Shown here: piece after piece, positions 34,772-43,042 of the stretch
Layout of the letters: the number at the start of each line of letters is the position of its first letter
Numbering within the stretch: position 1 is the first letter of the stretch
From: Mucilaginibacter agri
Lineage (GTDB): Bacteria; Bacteroidota; Bacteroidia; Sphingobacteriales; Sphingobacteriaceae
Assembly (NCBI RefSeq): GCF_009928685.1
Contig: NZ_WWEO01000041.1
Coordinates: 496,001 to 560,000 of the forward strand
Direction: 5' to 3'
Length of the DNA stretch: 64,000 nt
Notes under the pieces: generated by a model
What the model was told of the DNA's origin: nothing
Database searches by the model: none
What the model saw: the letters and a program-made list of their open reading frames with translations, nothing else
Made by a program: the position numbers and the translations under genes

Positions 34772-34977
34772 AATTTGTTAACGTTTAATGATACAAAAGT
34801 ACCCGGCAAATGGATGGCATAAAACCCGATTCTTGCTTTGTTGAAGGTAGCGAAAATCGGTTATAACACCAACTTGGCGGTTAGCTGGGCAATTGTTAAA
34901 TAAGGTTAAATAACGCCTTATTATTTGTATCCCGTTACCTATTTGGCTAAGTTGCATTAAACCTTAAACTACTCATT

Positions 34978-35847
34978 ATGAATAAGATATTTTGCATTTT
35001 ATTCACCTGTTGTATGGCGCTTTTTGCATGCAGTAGCCACCATACGGCCGTTAAACCTAAAATTGCTAACAACGGCGTAAACATTGCCTATATCGACACT
35101 GGCAAGGGCGATACTACCCTGCTGTTTGTACATGGCTGGTGTATAAATAAAGGCTACTGGCATAACCAAACCGATTACTTCAGCAAAAACTACAGGGTTG
35201 TTGCTATTGATTTGCCAGGCTTTGGCCAATCGGGTAAAAACCGGACAGATTGGAGTCCGCAGGCTTTCGGCAAAGATGTAAATGCAGTGATGACCGAGCT
35301 TGATCTTAAAAACGTGGTATTGATTGGCCACTCTATGGCCGGAGACATCGTAGTGCAGGCAGCAGCTAATGATCCTAAGCGCGTAATAGCCCTGGTTGGT
35401 GTTGATAATTTTAAGTACGTAGGCATAGCGCCACCACCTACCGCACAGGCAAATGAAGCTTACGATAAGGCCATAGATAGCTTAAAGCACCACTTTACGG
35501 CCATTGCTACCGAATATATTAACGAACAATTATTCTCGAAGTCTACGCCGGATAGCATCAAAAAGCGTGTAATTAATGGCGCGCTAACCTGCGATAGCTC
35601 CATTGCTGCAGCTTGTATGCAACGCAGCGATTTGGATGATGCTACCGAGATTAAGAAAGCGGGTAAGAAACTATATCTCATCAACAGCGACCCATCTCCT
35701 ACGGCAGTTGCAGGTATGCAGAAAAAGCAAATCCCCTTCCGGCTGTTTACTATTAAGGGCACAGGGCACTACCCTATGTTAGAGGCTCCTGCAGAGTTTA
35801 ACCGCGCGTTGGCACAGGCAATTAACAGCATGCATGTGGGCAGTTAA
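34978..35847 (+). CDS. Alpha/beta hydrolase lipoprotein
   Basis: The 289-residue protein has lipobox FAC (Cys about residue 18). The fold signature is complete: FVHGWCINKGYW with the oxyanion hole, nucleophile elbow GHSMAG and terminal His in GTGHYPMLEAP. The catalytic acid is probably the Asp in NSDPSPTA. The substrate is unknown; esterases and C-C hydrolases share this pattern. Its stop overlaps the convergent pentapeptide gene by 4 nt. Confidence 0.88.
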   Translation: MNKIFCILFTCCMALFACSSHHTAVKPKIANNGVNIAYIDTGKGDTTLLFVHGWCINKGYWHNQTDYFSKNYRVVAIDLPGFGQSGKNRTDWSPQAFGKDVNAVMTELDLKNVVLIGHSMAGDIVVQAAANDPKRVIALVGVDNFKYVGIAPPPTAQANEAYDKAIDSLKHHFTAIATEYINEQLFSKSTPDSIKKRVINGALTCDSSIAAACMQRSDLDDATEIKKAGKKLYLINSDPSPTAVAGMQKKQIPFRLFTIKGTGHYPMLEAPAEFNRALAQAINSMHVGS

Positions 35848-36416
35848 ACAATCTTGATATTGTATTTAACCAGCAAGCCATGTATGCCCTGGGTTGCGAA
35901 TATGGCTTTTTTAAGCGTGTTCAGTTCGGGATCTAGCGTGTAATTGTATGCGGTGGTAAAATTTACCGAACTAAGATCGGTGCCATTGAAGACGGCATTC
36001 TCCAGATTGGTTTGATCAAAAACAGAACCTGTGAGTATCGCCCGGCTAAAACTTACCTCTTTTAAAGAGCTGTTTACAAAGCTGGTTTTCACCATTTTTT
36101 TACCCATAAAAGAGGCGTAGTCCAGGATGCAATCTTTAAAACTTACGCTGAACAAAAAGTCCTGGCACTCGCTGAAGTTTACGCCCAGTATTTTGCAGTT
36201 CTTAAACTCAGCATTGCTAAGGGATGAGCCGCCAAGTTTCATCATCGAAAGATTACAGCCCTCGAACACGCAATCCAGAAATTTATTATGCAGAAAATTA
36301 CTGTTAGAGAAGTCGCACTTTTTAAACGTGCAGCTTTGAAACTCTCGGCCTTTAATCGTTTTATCGGCGTAAGTAATATCTTCAAAAACCTTATCGTCGT
36401 GCGTTAATTGTTCCAT
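35844..36416 (-). CDS. Pentapeptide-repeat protein
   Basis: The 190-residue protein consists almost wholly of A(D/N)LxX-like units with a period of five, for example FQSCTFKKCDFSNSNFLHNK and SLSNAEFKNCKILGVNF. It should fold as a right-handed quadrilateral beta-helix. The size and hinge are similar to Qnr and MfpA, which mimic DNA and protect gyrase. This resemblance is a fold-level one, and resistance should not be inferred. Confidence 0.85.
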   Translation of the reverse strand: MEQLTHDDKVFEDITYADKTIKGREFQSCTFKKCDFSNSNFLHNKFLDCVFEGCNLSMMKLGGSSLSNAEFKNCKILGVNFSECQDFLFSVSFKDCILDYASFMGKKMVKTSFVNSSLKEVSFSRAILTGSVFDQTNLENAVFNGTDLSSVNFTTAYNYTLDPELNTLKKAIFATQGIHGLLVKYNIKIV

Positions 36417-36523
36417 TTATGCCCTCTTTAGCGGCAAAAATAACATTATAGCCTATTTGGTGTAACGCTAAGCGGCAATTAAATTTATGCCTGCCCACGT
36501 TAGCAGGCAGGCACAAAAGGGAA

Positions 36524-37099
36524 TTAATTAACGGCTGATTTACGCAAGCTTTTACTTAGACTGATAACCGCCAATAGATAATAAAAAGCGCCGAAACCGG
36601 CATATCCGGCCAGGTTGATAATACCCATATTGGGCGAATGTGCCATGGCAATAAACGATACACCGGCAATTACTGATTGCCCGCCGCTTATGATCATAGG
36701 CCACTGGCCGCCCAGCAATTTCCTGCGGCGTAAGCCGAGCACTAATTGTATAGCGCCTGTGAGTATTGCCCACGCACCAAACACAACCAATGCGTCTGCA
36801 ACGCTGTTACTAACGGCAATTGCTACCGCTACGGTTGTGATAATACTTATTACAGCATTCACATACTGGGTGGTTACCGGTCCGTTATTCTTATTTGCCT
36901 TAATGTCAAAATAGGTTCCTATAACATCCCAGGCCGGATAAATTATTAACAGGACAGTAGCAATAAGCGGCGAAGTTTTAACAAAGGCTATTACGAGTAA
37001 AAGCCAGGTTACAGAAAATATGGTACGTGTAATATACAGCGAACGCAATGCGCGTGCTGTTGTAATTTGTGGGCTGGTGGTTTCTTTAGTGGTTAACAT
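36524..37099 (-). CDS. Small integral membrane protein (DUF308/HdeD-like)
   Basis: From the ATG at 37099 the protein has 191 residues; upstream extension is not membrane-like. About six hydrophobic segments are visible, for example LYITRTIFSVTWLLLVIAF and SPLIATVLLIIYPAWDVIG. The pattern recalls the six-helix HdeD/DUF308 group. CAACTTTGC upstream on this strand resembles a -7 box. A Crp-type regulator follows upstream on the same strand. Confidence 0.7.
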   Translation of the reverse strand: MLTTKETTSPQITTARALRSLYITRTIFSVTWLLLVIAFVKTSPLIATVLLIIYPAWDVIGTYFDIKANKNNGPVTTQYVNAVISIITTVAVAIAVSNSVADALVVFGAWAILTGAIQLVLGLRRRKLLGGQWPMIISGGQSVIAGVSFIAMAHSPNMGIINLAGYAGFGAFYYLLAVISLSKSLRKSAVN

Positions 37100-37206
37100 T
37101 TTGCTTTGATTTATGTGATTTGATAAAGCAAAGTTGCAAACCATTGCAAACCGAAATTTTAACTTAGGTTAAAATTAAAGGGCCATTTGTCAGCCGGTAA
37201 TCCTAT

Positions 37207-37800
37207 TTACGCTGTTTTTTGTTGCAGCCGTTTTTTAATGCGTGTTAACGATGGATTTTTGATACCCAGATAAGACGAAATCTGGTAAGCAGCAACCCTG
37301 TTAATAATGTTAGGGTGCTCATTTATCATTTTCAGGTATCGCTCTTCGGGGGTATTAAACAGAAACTCTTCGGTGCGCGATTGCGAATAATTAAAAAACA
37401 GCTCAGCCAGCAACCTGCCGAATTTTTCCCAACCGGATGACGTGGTATACAGGTATTGCAGATCGGTATAAGAGATAGATAGAATTTCGGAATCTTCCAG
37501 CGCCTCTATAAAGTAGTAACAGGGGTACTGCGTAATAAAACTACGAAACGATACCAGGAACTGATTCTCTGAAAAGAAGTACATGTTTTTCTCTTCCTGG
37601 GTTTTAGGGTGTACATAGTATACCCTGAAAATTCCTTTAACGATCAACGCCAGGTCTGTGCATACAAAGCTTTGCATATTAAAGAAATCGCCTTTGGCAA
37701 TTTTGCGCAGTTTCCAGAAGTGCAAACTGGCTACAATATCGTTTTCGGTTAATGCGGCAAAGTTCTTCAATACATCATTCAGTACTTCCTGCTTTTTCAT
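37207..37800 (-). CDS. Crp/Fnr family transcriptional regulator
   Basis: From the ATG at 37800 the protein has 197 residues. The cyclic-nucleotide-binding jelly roll (about 20-120) contains KGDFFNMQSFVCTDLALIVKGIFRVYY, and a long helix leads to a small C-terminal DNA-binding part (VAAYQISSYLGIKNPSLTRIKKRL). Unlike Crp, the nucleotide-binding motif GE(L/I)...RSA is missing, so it may respond to another ligand. It may control the membrane gene 107 nt downstream. Confidence 0.88.
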   Translation of the reverse strand: MKKQEVLNDVLKNFAALTENDIVASLHFWKLRKIAKGDFFNMQSFVCTDLALIVKGIFRVYYVHPKTQEEKNMYFFSENQFLVSFRSFITQYPCYYFIEALEDSEILSISYTDLQYLYTTSSGWEKFGRLLAELFFNYSQSRTEEFLFNTPEERYLKMINEHPNIINRVAAYQISSYLGIKNPSLTRIKKRLQQKTA

Positions 37801-38059
37801 AATCGTAAAGATATTACAACGCACCTGCAATGCACAAATTACCGGTATAATAGTTAACACTATGTCTAATAAAGCGGGGGGCGTTAGTGTCTTTTGTCGA
37901 TCTTCAATGGATAATTTTTTGCGCCCATAAAAAAATATTAAAACTAGTTGATTATCAAATAATAAAAGTATATTTAATTCCCCTTTTTGCTATTGGCCTA
38001 AACATTCCGTTTTCTGACGGAGATATTTAAGCGCGTTCCGATAATCATTCAACCTTATC

Positions 38060-38449
38060 ATGAAGAGAAATAATTTCACCCGATATTATCGTGTGTATAA
38101 AAATAGCACTAAAGTAATAGAGGTCTCCACTAACGACCTTCGTCCGCTAAAAATCTACGCTACCCCTACAAAAAGATGGGCAGGCCCGCTTCTTGACGTT
38201 TTATGCTCTATTCCATCTTACTATAGTTTGCCGCCCGACAATGAGATGTACTATGGATACACCTGTAAAGCAAAGGCTATGGAAATGGCAAAAGCAGGAG
38301 CAATGAAATACATCGAACGAAAGATAAAAGACATTGAGAAGGGAATTGGCCAGCTAAAACAATATCCATTAGACCGCAATGCCGATTTTAATATCAGCTT
38401 GCTCGATGCCAACGTCCGCAGGCTGAAAAGCAAAATTAGCGGAACATAA
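38060..38449 (+). CDS. Hypothetical protein
   Basis: The 129-residue protein has no signal peptide. The last 60 residues (MEMAKAGAMKYIERKIKDIEKGI and beyond) should form charged amphipathic helices and perhaps a coiled coil. I do not recognise it. The spacer of 260 nt upstream shows AT-rich DNA only. Confidence 0.6.
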   Translation: MKRNNFTRYYRVYKNSTKVIEVSTNDLRPLKIYATPTKRWAGPLLDVLCSIPSYYSLPPDNEMYYGYTCKAKAMEMAKAGAMKYIERKIKDIEKGIGQLKQYPLDRNADFNISLLDANVRRLKSKISGT

Positions 38450-38561
38450 AACGCAAAAGCAACGACGAAAAGAACGGTATTCAAGTTTATAAATGTCGGT
38501 CTAGGCGCTAATTAAGTGGTTTTTTACTCTATTTTTGTGTATCAACCAACCGCCCATTGCT

Positions 38562-39029
38562 ATGCCTGTCAACAAGAATATTAAACAATTAATTATCTGG
38601 GCGTTATTAACCAACATGCTCATACTGGTGGGCCTCGGTAATGGCACTGGCTTTATGGTTATTGTAGAGGCCATTTTACTGCCTTTGATATTGAAGAGCG
38701 GTTTATACTTCGCGCTTACCGATAGCTATACACAACTACTACCCACTGCTGCTTTATTTTCGTTAGTTGGACAAGTGTTTTTGGTGCTTGGTTTCTTCAA
38801 AAAGCGCGGGCTAACTCAGGGGACTTTAACTTTCATAGGGCTTTTGCTCATGTATGCTGGCCTTGCTTATTTAACAGCAAACGCTAAGAACGATAATGAA
38901 TCGCTTACCGGCTTGGTTACGGCCGTGCCTTTTGCATGTGTATCTGTACTGTTGTTGTATCATATTGTAAGCAGTAACGCTTATCGGTTTGATGAATTGC
39001 TTCGGGGCGACGGTAGTTATACTCCCTAG
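38562..39029 (+). CDS. Hypothetical four-helix membrane protein
   Basis: From the ATG at 38562 the protein has 155 residues; a TTG at 38535 would add nine. Four hydrophobic segments are visible: LIIWALLTNMLILVGLGNG, TGFMVIVEAILLPLIL (about 25-40), LLPTAALFSLVGQVFLVLGF, and FVACVSVLLLYHIV-like near 130. No conserved motif is seen. Confidence 0.6.
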   Translation: MPVNKNIKQLIIWALLTNMLILVGLGNGTGFMVIVEAILLPLILKSGLYFALTDSYTQLLPTAALFSLVGQVFLVLGFFKKRGLTQGTLTFIGLLLMYAGLAYLTANAKNDNESLTGLVTAVPFACVSVLLLYHIVSSNAYRFDELLRGDGSYTP

Positions 39030-39093
39030 TTTTCGGCATCTTATTTGCCTGTTAATAAGTGATTTATTAAATTAGGTAACCTAAATTATTATT

Positions 39094-39540
39094 ATGAAAT
39101 ATGCTTCATTAATAATTGTTTCGCTAATGCTTGCCGCATGTGAGCAACACGACACCAGAACCGAAACCAACGCCCGCAACGAGCAAGCTGCCAGAGGCAT
39201 GTTTGACGCGTTTAACCAACACAGCTGGGATAAAATGGCTGGCTATTATGTTGATACCGCGCGATTTTTAGATCCATCCTTCGGCCAGCAATATGTTGCC
39301 AAAACCCGTAAAGAAACTGCCGCTAAGTACAGGCAGATGCAGCAAATGTTCCCCGATATTCATGATGAGCTTAAATCTGTAACCGCAAGCGGCGATAAGG
39401 TATTCGTGGAGTTTGTATCGAGTGGCTCGGCAAAAGGCCAAAAGTGGACCTTACCAATCTGCACCATACTTACTTTTAAAAGCGGGCTGATTATAAGCGA
39501 CGCAACTTACTACGACAATAGCATGTCTAGCGCTGAGTAA
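39094..39540 (+). CDS. SnoaL/NTF2-like fold lipoprotein
   Basis: The 148-residue protein has lipobox LAAC (Cys at residue 16). The remainder follows the SnoaL-like polyketide-cyclase pattern: MFDAFNQHSWDKMAGYY, PSFGQQYV, FPDIHDELKSVTASGDKVFVEF. These small cone-shaped barrels bind or isomerise hydrophobic ligands; the ligand here is unknown. The lipid anchor is an unusual addition. Confidence 0.78.
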   Translation: MKYASLIIVSLMLAACEQHDTRTETNARNEQAARGMFDAFNQHSWDKMAGYYVDTARFLDPSFGQQYVAKTRKETAAKYRQMQQMFPDIHDELKSVTASGDKVFVEFVSSGSAKGQKWTLPICTILTFKSGLIISDATYYDNSMSSAE

Positions 39541-39617
39541 CAGTTTGTTATCCAAAAACTTATATCAAATTCCTAAGCACGGTTTTTGCTGTTAAATCAG
39601 CAAACAATCATCTTCTT

Positions 39618-40721
39618 ATGGAATCACTTTCTACATTATCGCGGCGCGGCTTTATACGCGCCGGAGCAATTGGTATAGGCGCGCTAACCCTCAGCTCTAC
39701 GCTCGAAGCCTTTGCCGGGCCATCTAAAAAGAAACTGGGTATTGCGTTGGTGGGTCTGGGCGGCTACGCCGGCGGGCAGCTTGCCCCAGCTTTGCAGAAA
39801 ACGAACAACTGCTATCTGGCAGGCATTGTAACCGGCACCCCGCAAAAGGCTGTCGACTGGGCCAAGAAGTACAATATTCCTCAAAAGAATATTTACAATT
39901 ATCAGAATTTCGACACCATTGCCCACAACCCCGACATTGACATTGTGTATGTGGTGCTGCCCGTGTTTCTGCACAAGGAGTACACCATCAGAGCGGCAAA
40001 GGCCGGTAAGCATGTAATTTGCGAAAAACCCATGGCCCTTAACGCTCATGATTGCCAGGACATGATTGCTGCTTGCAAGAAGGCTAAAAGAATGCTGTCT
40101 ATCGGTTACCGCTTGCATTTTGAGCCGCATACCATGGAGGTAATGCGCCTCGGACAGAAACAAGTGTTCGGTAAAATTACCGGGATGGACAACGGCAACG
40201 GCTTCGTTTATAACGGCGACCCCAACGCCTGGCGGTTAAAGAAAGCAATGGCTGGTGGCGGCGGTTTAATGGACATGGGCATTTACGCTATACAAGGCGC
40301 GCGCTATACCACAGGCATGGAACCCGTTGCCGTAAAAGCAACCCAGGAAAAAAACCGCCCCGATTTTTTTAAAGAAGTTGACGAAACGGTGTTTTGGGAG
40401 TTAAAATTCCCAAACGGTTTACATACCAAAGGTAAATCGAGCTACAATAATAACTGGGGCTATCTTAAGGCGCAGGCCGAACGTGGCAGCTTTGAGCTTG
40501 ACCCAGCCTATGGCTACGGACCGATATTGGGCAAAACATCAAAAGGACCGATCGATTTTCCGCAGATTGTGCAGCAGGCAGCGCAGATGGACGATTTTGC
40601 CAACTGTGTGGCTACCGGCAAACCAACCCGCGTGCCCGGCGAAGAAGGCCTGAAAGATATGCGCGTGGTTGATGCTATATATCGAAGCCTTGTCACAGGC
40701 AAATGGGAGAAGATAGGTTGA
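39618..40721 (+). CDS. Tat-exported Gfo/Idh/MocA oxidoreductase
   Basis: The 367-residue protein has a Tat signal (SRRGFIRAGAIGIGALTL) with the twin arginine at residues 9-10, so it is exported folded with its cofactor. The Rossmann part has LVGLGGYAGGQL and CEKPMALN, whose Lys is a conserved family residue near the nicotinamide, and a C-terminal sheet domain follows. Family members oxidise or reduce sugars or their derivatives. Glucose-fructose oxidoreductase is a close design. Confidence 0.92.
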   Translation: MESLSTLSRRGFIRAGAIGIGALTLSSTLEAFAGPSKKKLGIALVGLGGYAGGQLAPALQKTNNCYLAGIVTGTPQKAVDWAKKYNIPQKNIYNYQNFDTIAHNPDIDIVYVVLPVFLHKEYTIRAAKAGKHVICEKPMALNAHDCQDMIAACKKAKRMLSIGYRLHFEPHTMEVMRLGQKQVFGKITGMDNGNGFVYNGDPNAWRLKKAMAGGGGLMDMGIYAIQGARYTTGMEPVAVKATQEKNRPDFFKEVDETVFWELKFPNGLHTKGKSSYNNNWGYLKAQAERGSFELDPAYGYGPILGKTSKGPIDFPQIVQQAAQMDDFANCVATGKPTRVPGEEGLKDMRVVDAIYRSLVTGKWEKIG

Positions 40722-40743
40722 TAAACAGTAAACAGTACCACAA

Positions 40744-40774
40744 ATACCACAATTACAACCAGTAATTGTGGTAT
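40744..40774. promoter_or_regulatory. Perfect 13-bp hairpin between oxidoreductase and DUF1348 genes
   Basis: ATACCACAATTAC (40744-40756) and GTAATTGTGGTAT (40762-40774) are perfect arms with a 5-nt loop. No T-run follows, so it could be an operator or a terminator variant. Confidence 0.5.
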
Positions 40775-40814
40775 ACTATACGGTAATTTTGCTTTCATCA
40801 AAATTGATTTTAAG

Positions 40815-41225
40815 ATGGAACAGAAATTCCCACTGCCACCCTTCAATCTCGAAACGGCCAAACAAAAAGTGCAAATGGCTGAAGATGCCTGGAACAGTAA
40901 AGATCCTGCACGGGTTTCTTTAGCCTATACTGTAGATACCGAGTGGCGTAACCGCTCACAGTTTATTAACGGCCGAGAGGAAGTGGTGCAATTTTTAACC
41001 GGCAAATGGCAGCGCGAGCACAAATACAAGCTCAAAAAAGAACTATGGGCTTTTACCGATAACCGCATTGCCGTGCGTTTCGAATATGAGTTTCATAACG
41101 CCGAGGGGCAATGGTTCCGGGCTTATGGTAATGAGAATTGGGAGTTTGACAAGAACGGCCTGATGCAAAAGCGTTATGCAAGTATTAATGATGTGCCCAT
41201 TAAAGAAGCCGATAGGAGATTATAG
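40815..41225 (+). CDS. NTF2-like protein, DUF1348 family
   Basis: The 136-residue protein opens [26 protein letters not shown] and has the DUF1348 landmarks [20 protein letters not shown] and [12 protein letters not shown]. The fold is NTF2-like, with no signal peptide. The function is unknown. It is a single gene between a hairpin and a repeat. Confidence 0.85.
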   Translation: MEQKFPLPPFNLETAKQKVQMAEDAWNSKDPARVSLAYTVDTEWRNRSQFINGREEVVQFLTGKWQREHKYKLKKELWAFTDNRIAVRFEYEFHNAEGQWFRAYGNENWEFDKNGLMQKRYASINDVPIKEADRRL

Positions 41226-41246
41226 GTTGGTGACAACACCAACCTA
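41223..41246 (+). terminator. Hairpin at the DUF1348 stop codon
   Basis: TAGGTTGGTG (41223-41232) and CACCAACCTA (41237-41246) are perfect 10-bp arms around ACAA, and the stop codon opens the left arm. Related ACACCAAC pieces occur near 31992 and 34867. It may act as a terminator, though no U-run follows. Confidence 0.5.
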
Positions 41247-41255
41247 AAGCTAAAT

Positions 41256-41365
41256 TGTCATTCAGAGCGCCAGCGAAGAATCTTCTTCACACGATCAGGA
41301 TGTATGCTACGCAGGACGCCCCCGATTCAAACGCAGAAGATTCTTCGCCGGCGCTCTGAATGACA
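41256..41365. repeat. TGTCATTCAGAGCGCCAGCG-type inverted repeat
   Basis: The left end TGTCATTCAGAGCGCCAGCG and the right end CGCCGGCGCTCTGAATGACA are near-perfect inverted repeats, with GAAGAATCTTCTTC arms inside. Confidence 0.85.
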
Positions 41366-41388
41366 AGGATGGTTGCATTTATAGTTTA

Positions 41389-41814
41389 TTACTTTCCCTC
41401 AATATAATCCTTAATAGACGTGCCAATAATATAAGTCCATCCTTCGGCGAAGTTTTCTTTGGCGAAATCGGCAAGCGGCGGGAATGTTTCAATGCCCTCA
41501 TGGGTTAACTTCAGGCGGGTTTTTCCGTCCTCCGGAAACAGCTCGAAGGTTACAAATGAGTTGCCTTCATAGCCTTCATAACGCCAGCTGTGGGTTAATT
41601 TCTTATTGGGCACAACCTCGGTTACGGTACATAAATGTACATACTGTTTTTCCTCAGTTCCGCCAATAAAGCTAAACTCGCAACCCACTTCAGCTTCAAA
41701 TTCGGGGATGTCGAAATACCAGTTCTTCATTTCGTTTTTGTCTGTAATGGCACGCCAAACGCGCTCAACTGGTGCATTCAAAGTGCGCTCAATTACAAAT
41801 GGTTCATTCTTCAT
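41389..41814 (-). CDS. SRPBCC (AHSA1-like) domain protein
   Basis: The 141-residue protein opens VIERTLNAPVERVWRAITDKNEMKNW, the START-like AHSA1 pattern, and has HSWRYEGYEGNSFVTFELFP and GWTYIIGTSIKDYIEG. These proteins have a hydrophobic cavity, but the ligand is unknown. Its ATG overlaps the ArsR stop by 4 nt (ATGA), so the pair is translationally coupled, a common Bacteroidota arrangement. Confidence 0.9.
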   Translation of the reverse strand: MKNEPFVIERTLNAPVERVWRAITDKNEMKNWYFDIPEFEAEVGCEFSFIGGTEEKQYVHLCTVTEVVPNKKLTHSWRYEGYEGNSFVTFELFPEDGKTRLKLTHEGIETFPPLADFAKENFAEGWTYIIGTSIKDYIEGK

Positions 41815-42155
41815 TTCTTCAATGGTTTTAATGGTTTATGTTTTGCCGATATGTCCTCCTCTAAAAAGTTTTCGAGGGCATCCAGCTTGTTTGTCCAAAA
41901 CTTATGGTATTGCGCTACCCATTGCTGTACTTCATTCAGCTTTTGCAGGCGGGCTTCGCAAATACGCTCACGACCTTGCTGTTTAATGGCTATCAGCCCG
42001 CATTCGGTTAAAATTTTAATGTGTTTGGATATAGCAGGCCTGCTGATATCAAAATTATCGGCCACCGCATTCAGGTTTTGTGGCTGACGCGCTATCATGT
42101 TAATAATTTCCCTGCGGGTTGGGTCGGCAATGGCCTGAAATACATCTCTTCTCAT
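41811..42155 (-). CDS. ArsR-family winged-helix repressor
   Basis: The 114-residue protein has IADPTRREIINMIARQPQNLNAVADNF followed by the recognition helix SRPAISKHIKIL, the ArsR fold. No metal-binding cysteines are present, so it is a non-metal type paired with an AHSA1 protein. A double palindrome upstream of its start is the likely operator. Confidence 0.92.
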   Translation of the reverse strand: MRRDVFQAIADPTRREIINMIARQPQNLNAVADNFDISRPAISKHIKILTECGLIAIKQQGRERICEARLQKLNEVQQWVAQYHKFWTNKLDALENFLEEDISAKHKPLKPLKK

Positions 42156-42170
42156 TTCAAATACTTATCT

Positions 42171-42212
42171 GTAACCAAACGGTTTCAAATATATAAGTAA
42201 CCATTTGGTTAC
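42171..42212 (-). promoter_or_regulatory. Tandem operator-like palindromes of the ArsR-AHSA1 operon
   Basis: GTAACCAAACGGTTT (42171-42185) and GTAACCATTTGGTTAC (42197-42212) share the form GTAACC-N4-GGTTAC, with centres about 26 bp apart, and lie 15-57 bp upstream of the repressor start. Two sites on one helix face, near two and a half turns, suit cooperative repressor binding. Confidence 0.7.
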
Positions 42213-42299
42213 GCAAATGTTTGTTTGGTGTTTTGAAATGATGCCGATTATCGCATTACATAAATGTTGCCTATTATTGTATCCGTATTTGATAATGCC

Positions 42300-42983
42300 A
42301 TGAGTATAAAAGTAGTAGCGTTGGATGCTGATGACACCCTCTGGGTAAACGAGTCGTATTTTCGTAAAACGGAGGAGGCCTTTTGCCAGCTGCTGGAGGG
42401 TTATGCCTCTATGCACAACCTCGAGCGCGAGTTGGTGCGCACCGAACTGGACAACCTGCCACTCTATGGGTATGGCGTGAAGGGCTTTATGTTATCGATG
42501 ATAGAATCGGCCACCCGTATTTCTGCGGGTACTGTTAGTGCTGAAACCATTGATAAGATCATAGAACTCGGCAAAAAACTACTGAACGAACCGATAGAGT
42601 TATTGGATGGTGTTGAAGAGGTTTTGCGAAGCCTGCAGGGCAAATATCGCCTGGTGGTAGCCACCAAGGGCGATCTGCTGGATCAGGAACGCAAGCTAAA
42701 AAAATCGGGTCTCAGCCATTATTTTCACCATATCGAAATCATGTCTGAAAAGGACGACGCAAACTATCTCAAACTCATCCGCCATCTGGATATCAAGCCC
42801 GAGGAGTTGCTGATGGTAGGAAATTCACTGAAGTCAGACGTTGTGCCCGTGCTTAATATAGGCGGGCACGCTGTACACGTACCCTACCATATTACCTGGG
42901 TACACGAACAAATAAATCATACCATCGAGCACGAAAACTTTAGGGTGGTAGAACGCATAGATCAGATACTGGCGTTTTTGTAA
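42300..42983 (+). CDS. HAD-family hydrolase
   Basis: From the ATG at 42300 the protein has 227 residues. Motif I is LDADDTLW with the nucleophile and acid Asp, motif II is the Thr in VVATKGD, motif III is a Lys near KKSGLSHYF, and motif IV is GNSLKSDVVP. A helical cap is inserted after motif I. The protein is a phosphatase or phosphonatase-like enzyme of unknown substrate. Confidence 0.9.
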   Translation: MSIKVVALDADDTLWVNESYFRKTEEAFCQLLEGYASMHNLERELVRTELDNLPLYGYGVKGFMLSMIESATRISAGTVSAETIDKIIELGKKLLNEPIELLDGVEEVLRSLQGKYRLVVATKGDLLDQERKLKKSGLSHYFHHIEIMSEKDDANYLKLIRHLDIKPEELLMVGNSLKSDVVPVLNIGGHAVHVPYHITWVHEQINHTIEHENFRVVERIDQILAFL

Positions 42984-43042
42984 TAAAATTGATAATGTTT
43001 GGGTGCATCTATACTCGGGGGCTATTGTTATAATTGTAGCCT

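Noticed and set aside
35844..36416. Qnr-type quinolone resistance gene
   Set aside because: The five-residue repeat fold is shared, but no specific Qnr features can be claimed from sequence alone.
36524..37144. Longer N-terminal extension of the membrane protein
   Set aside because: The added 15 residues cross a promoter-like AACTTTGC box and are not membrane-like; the ATG at 37099 is preferred.
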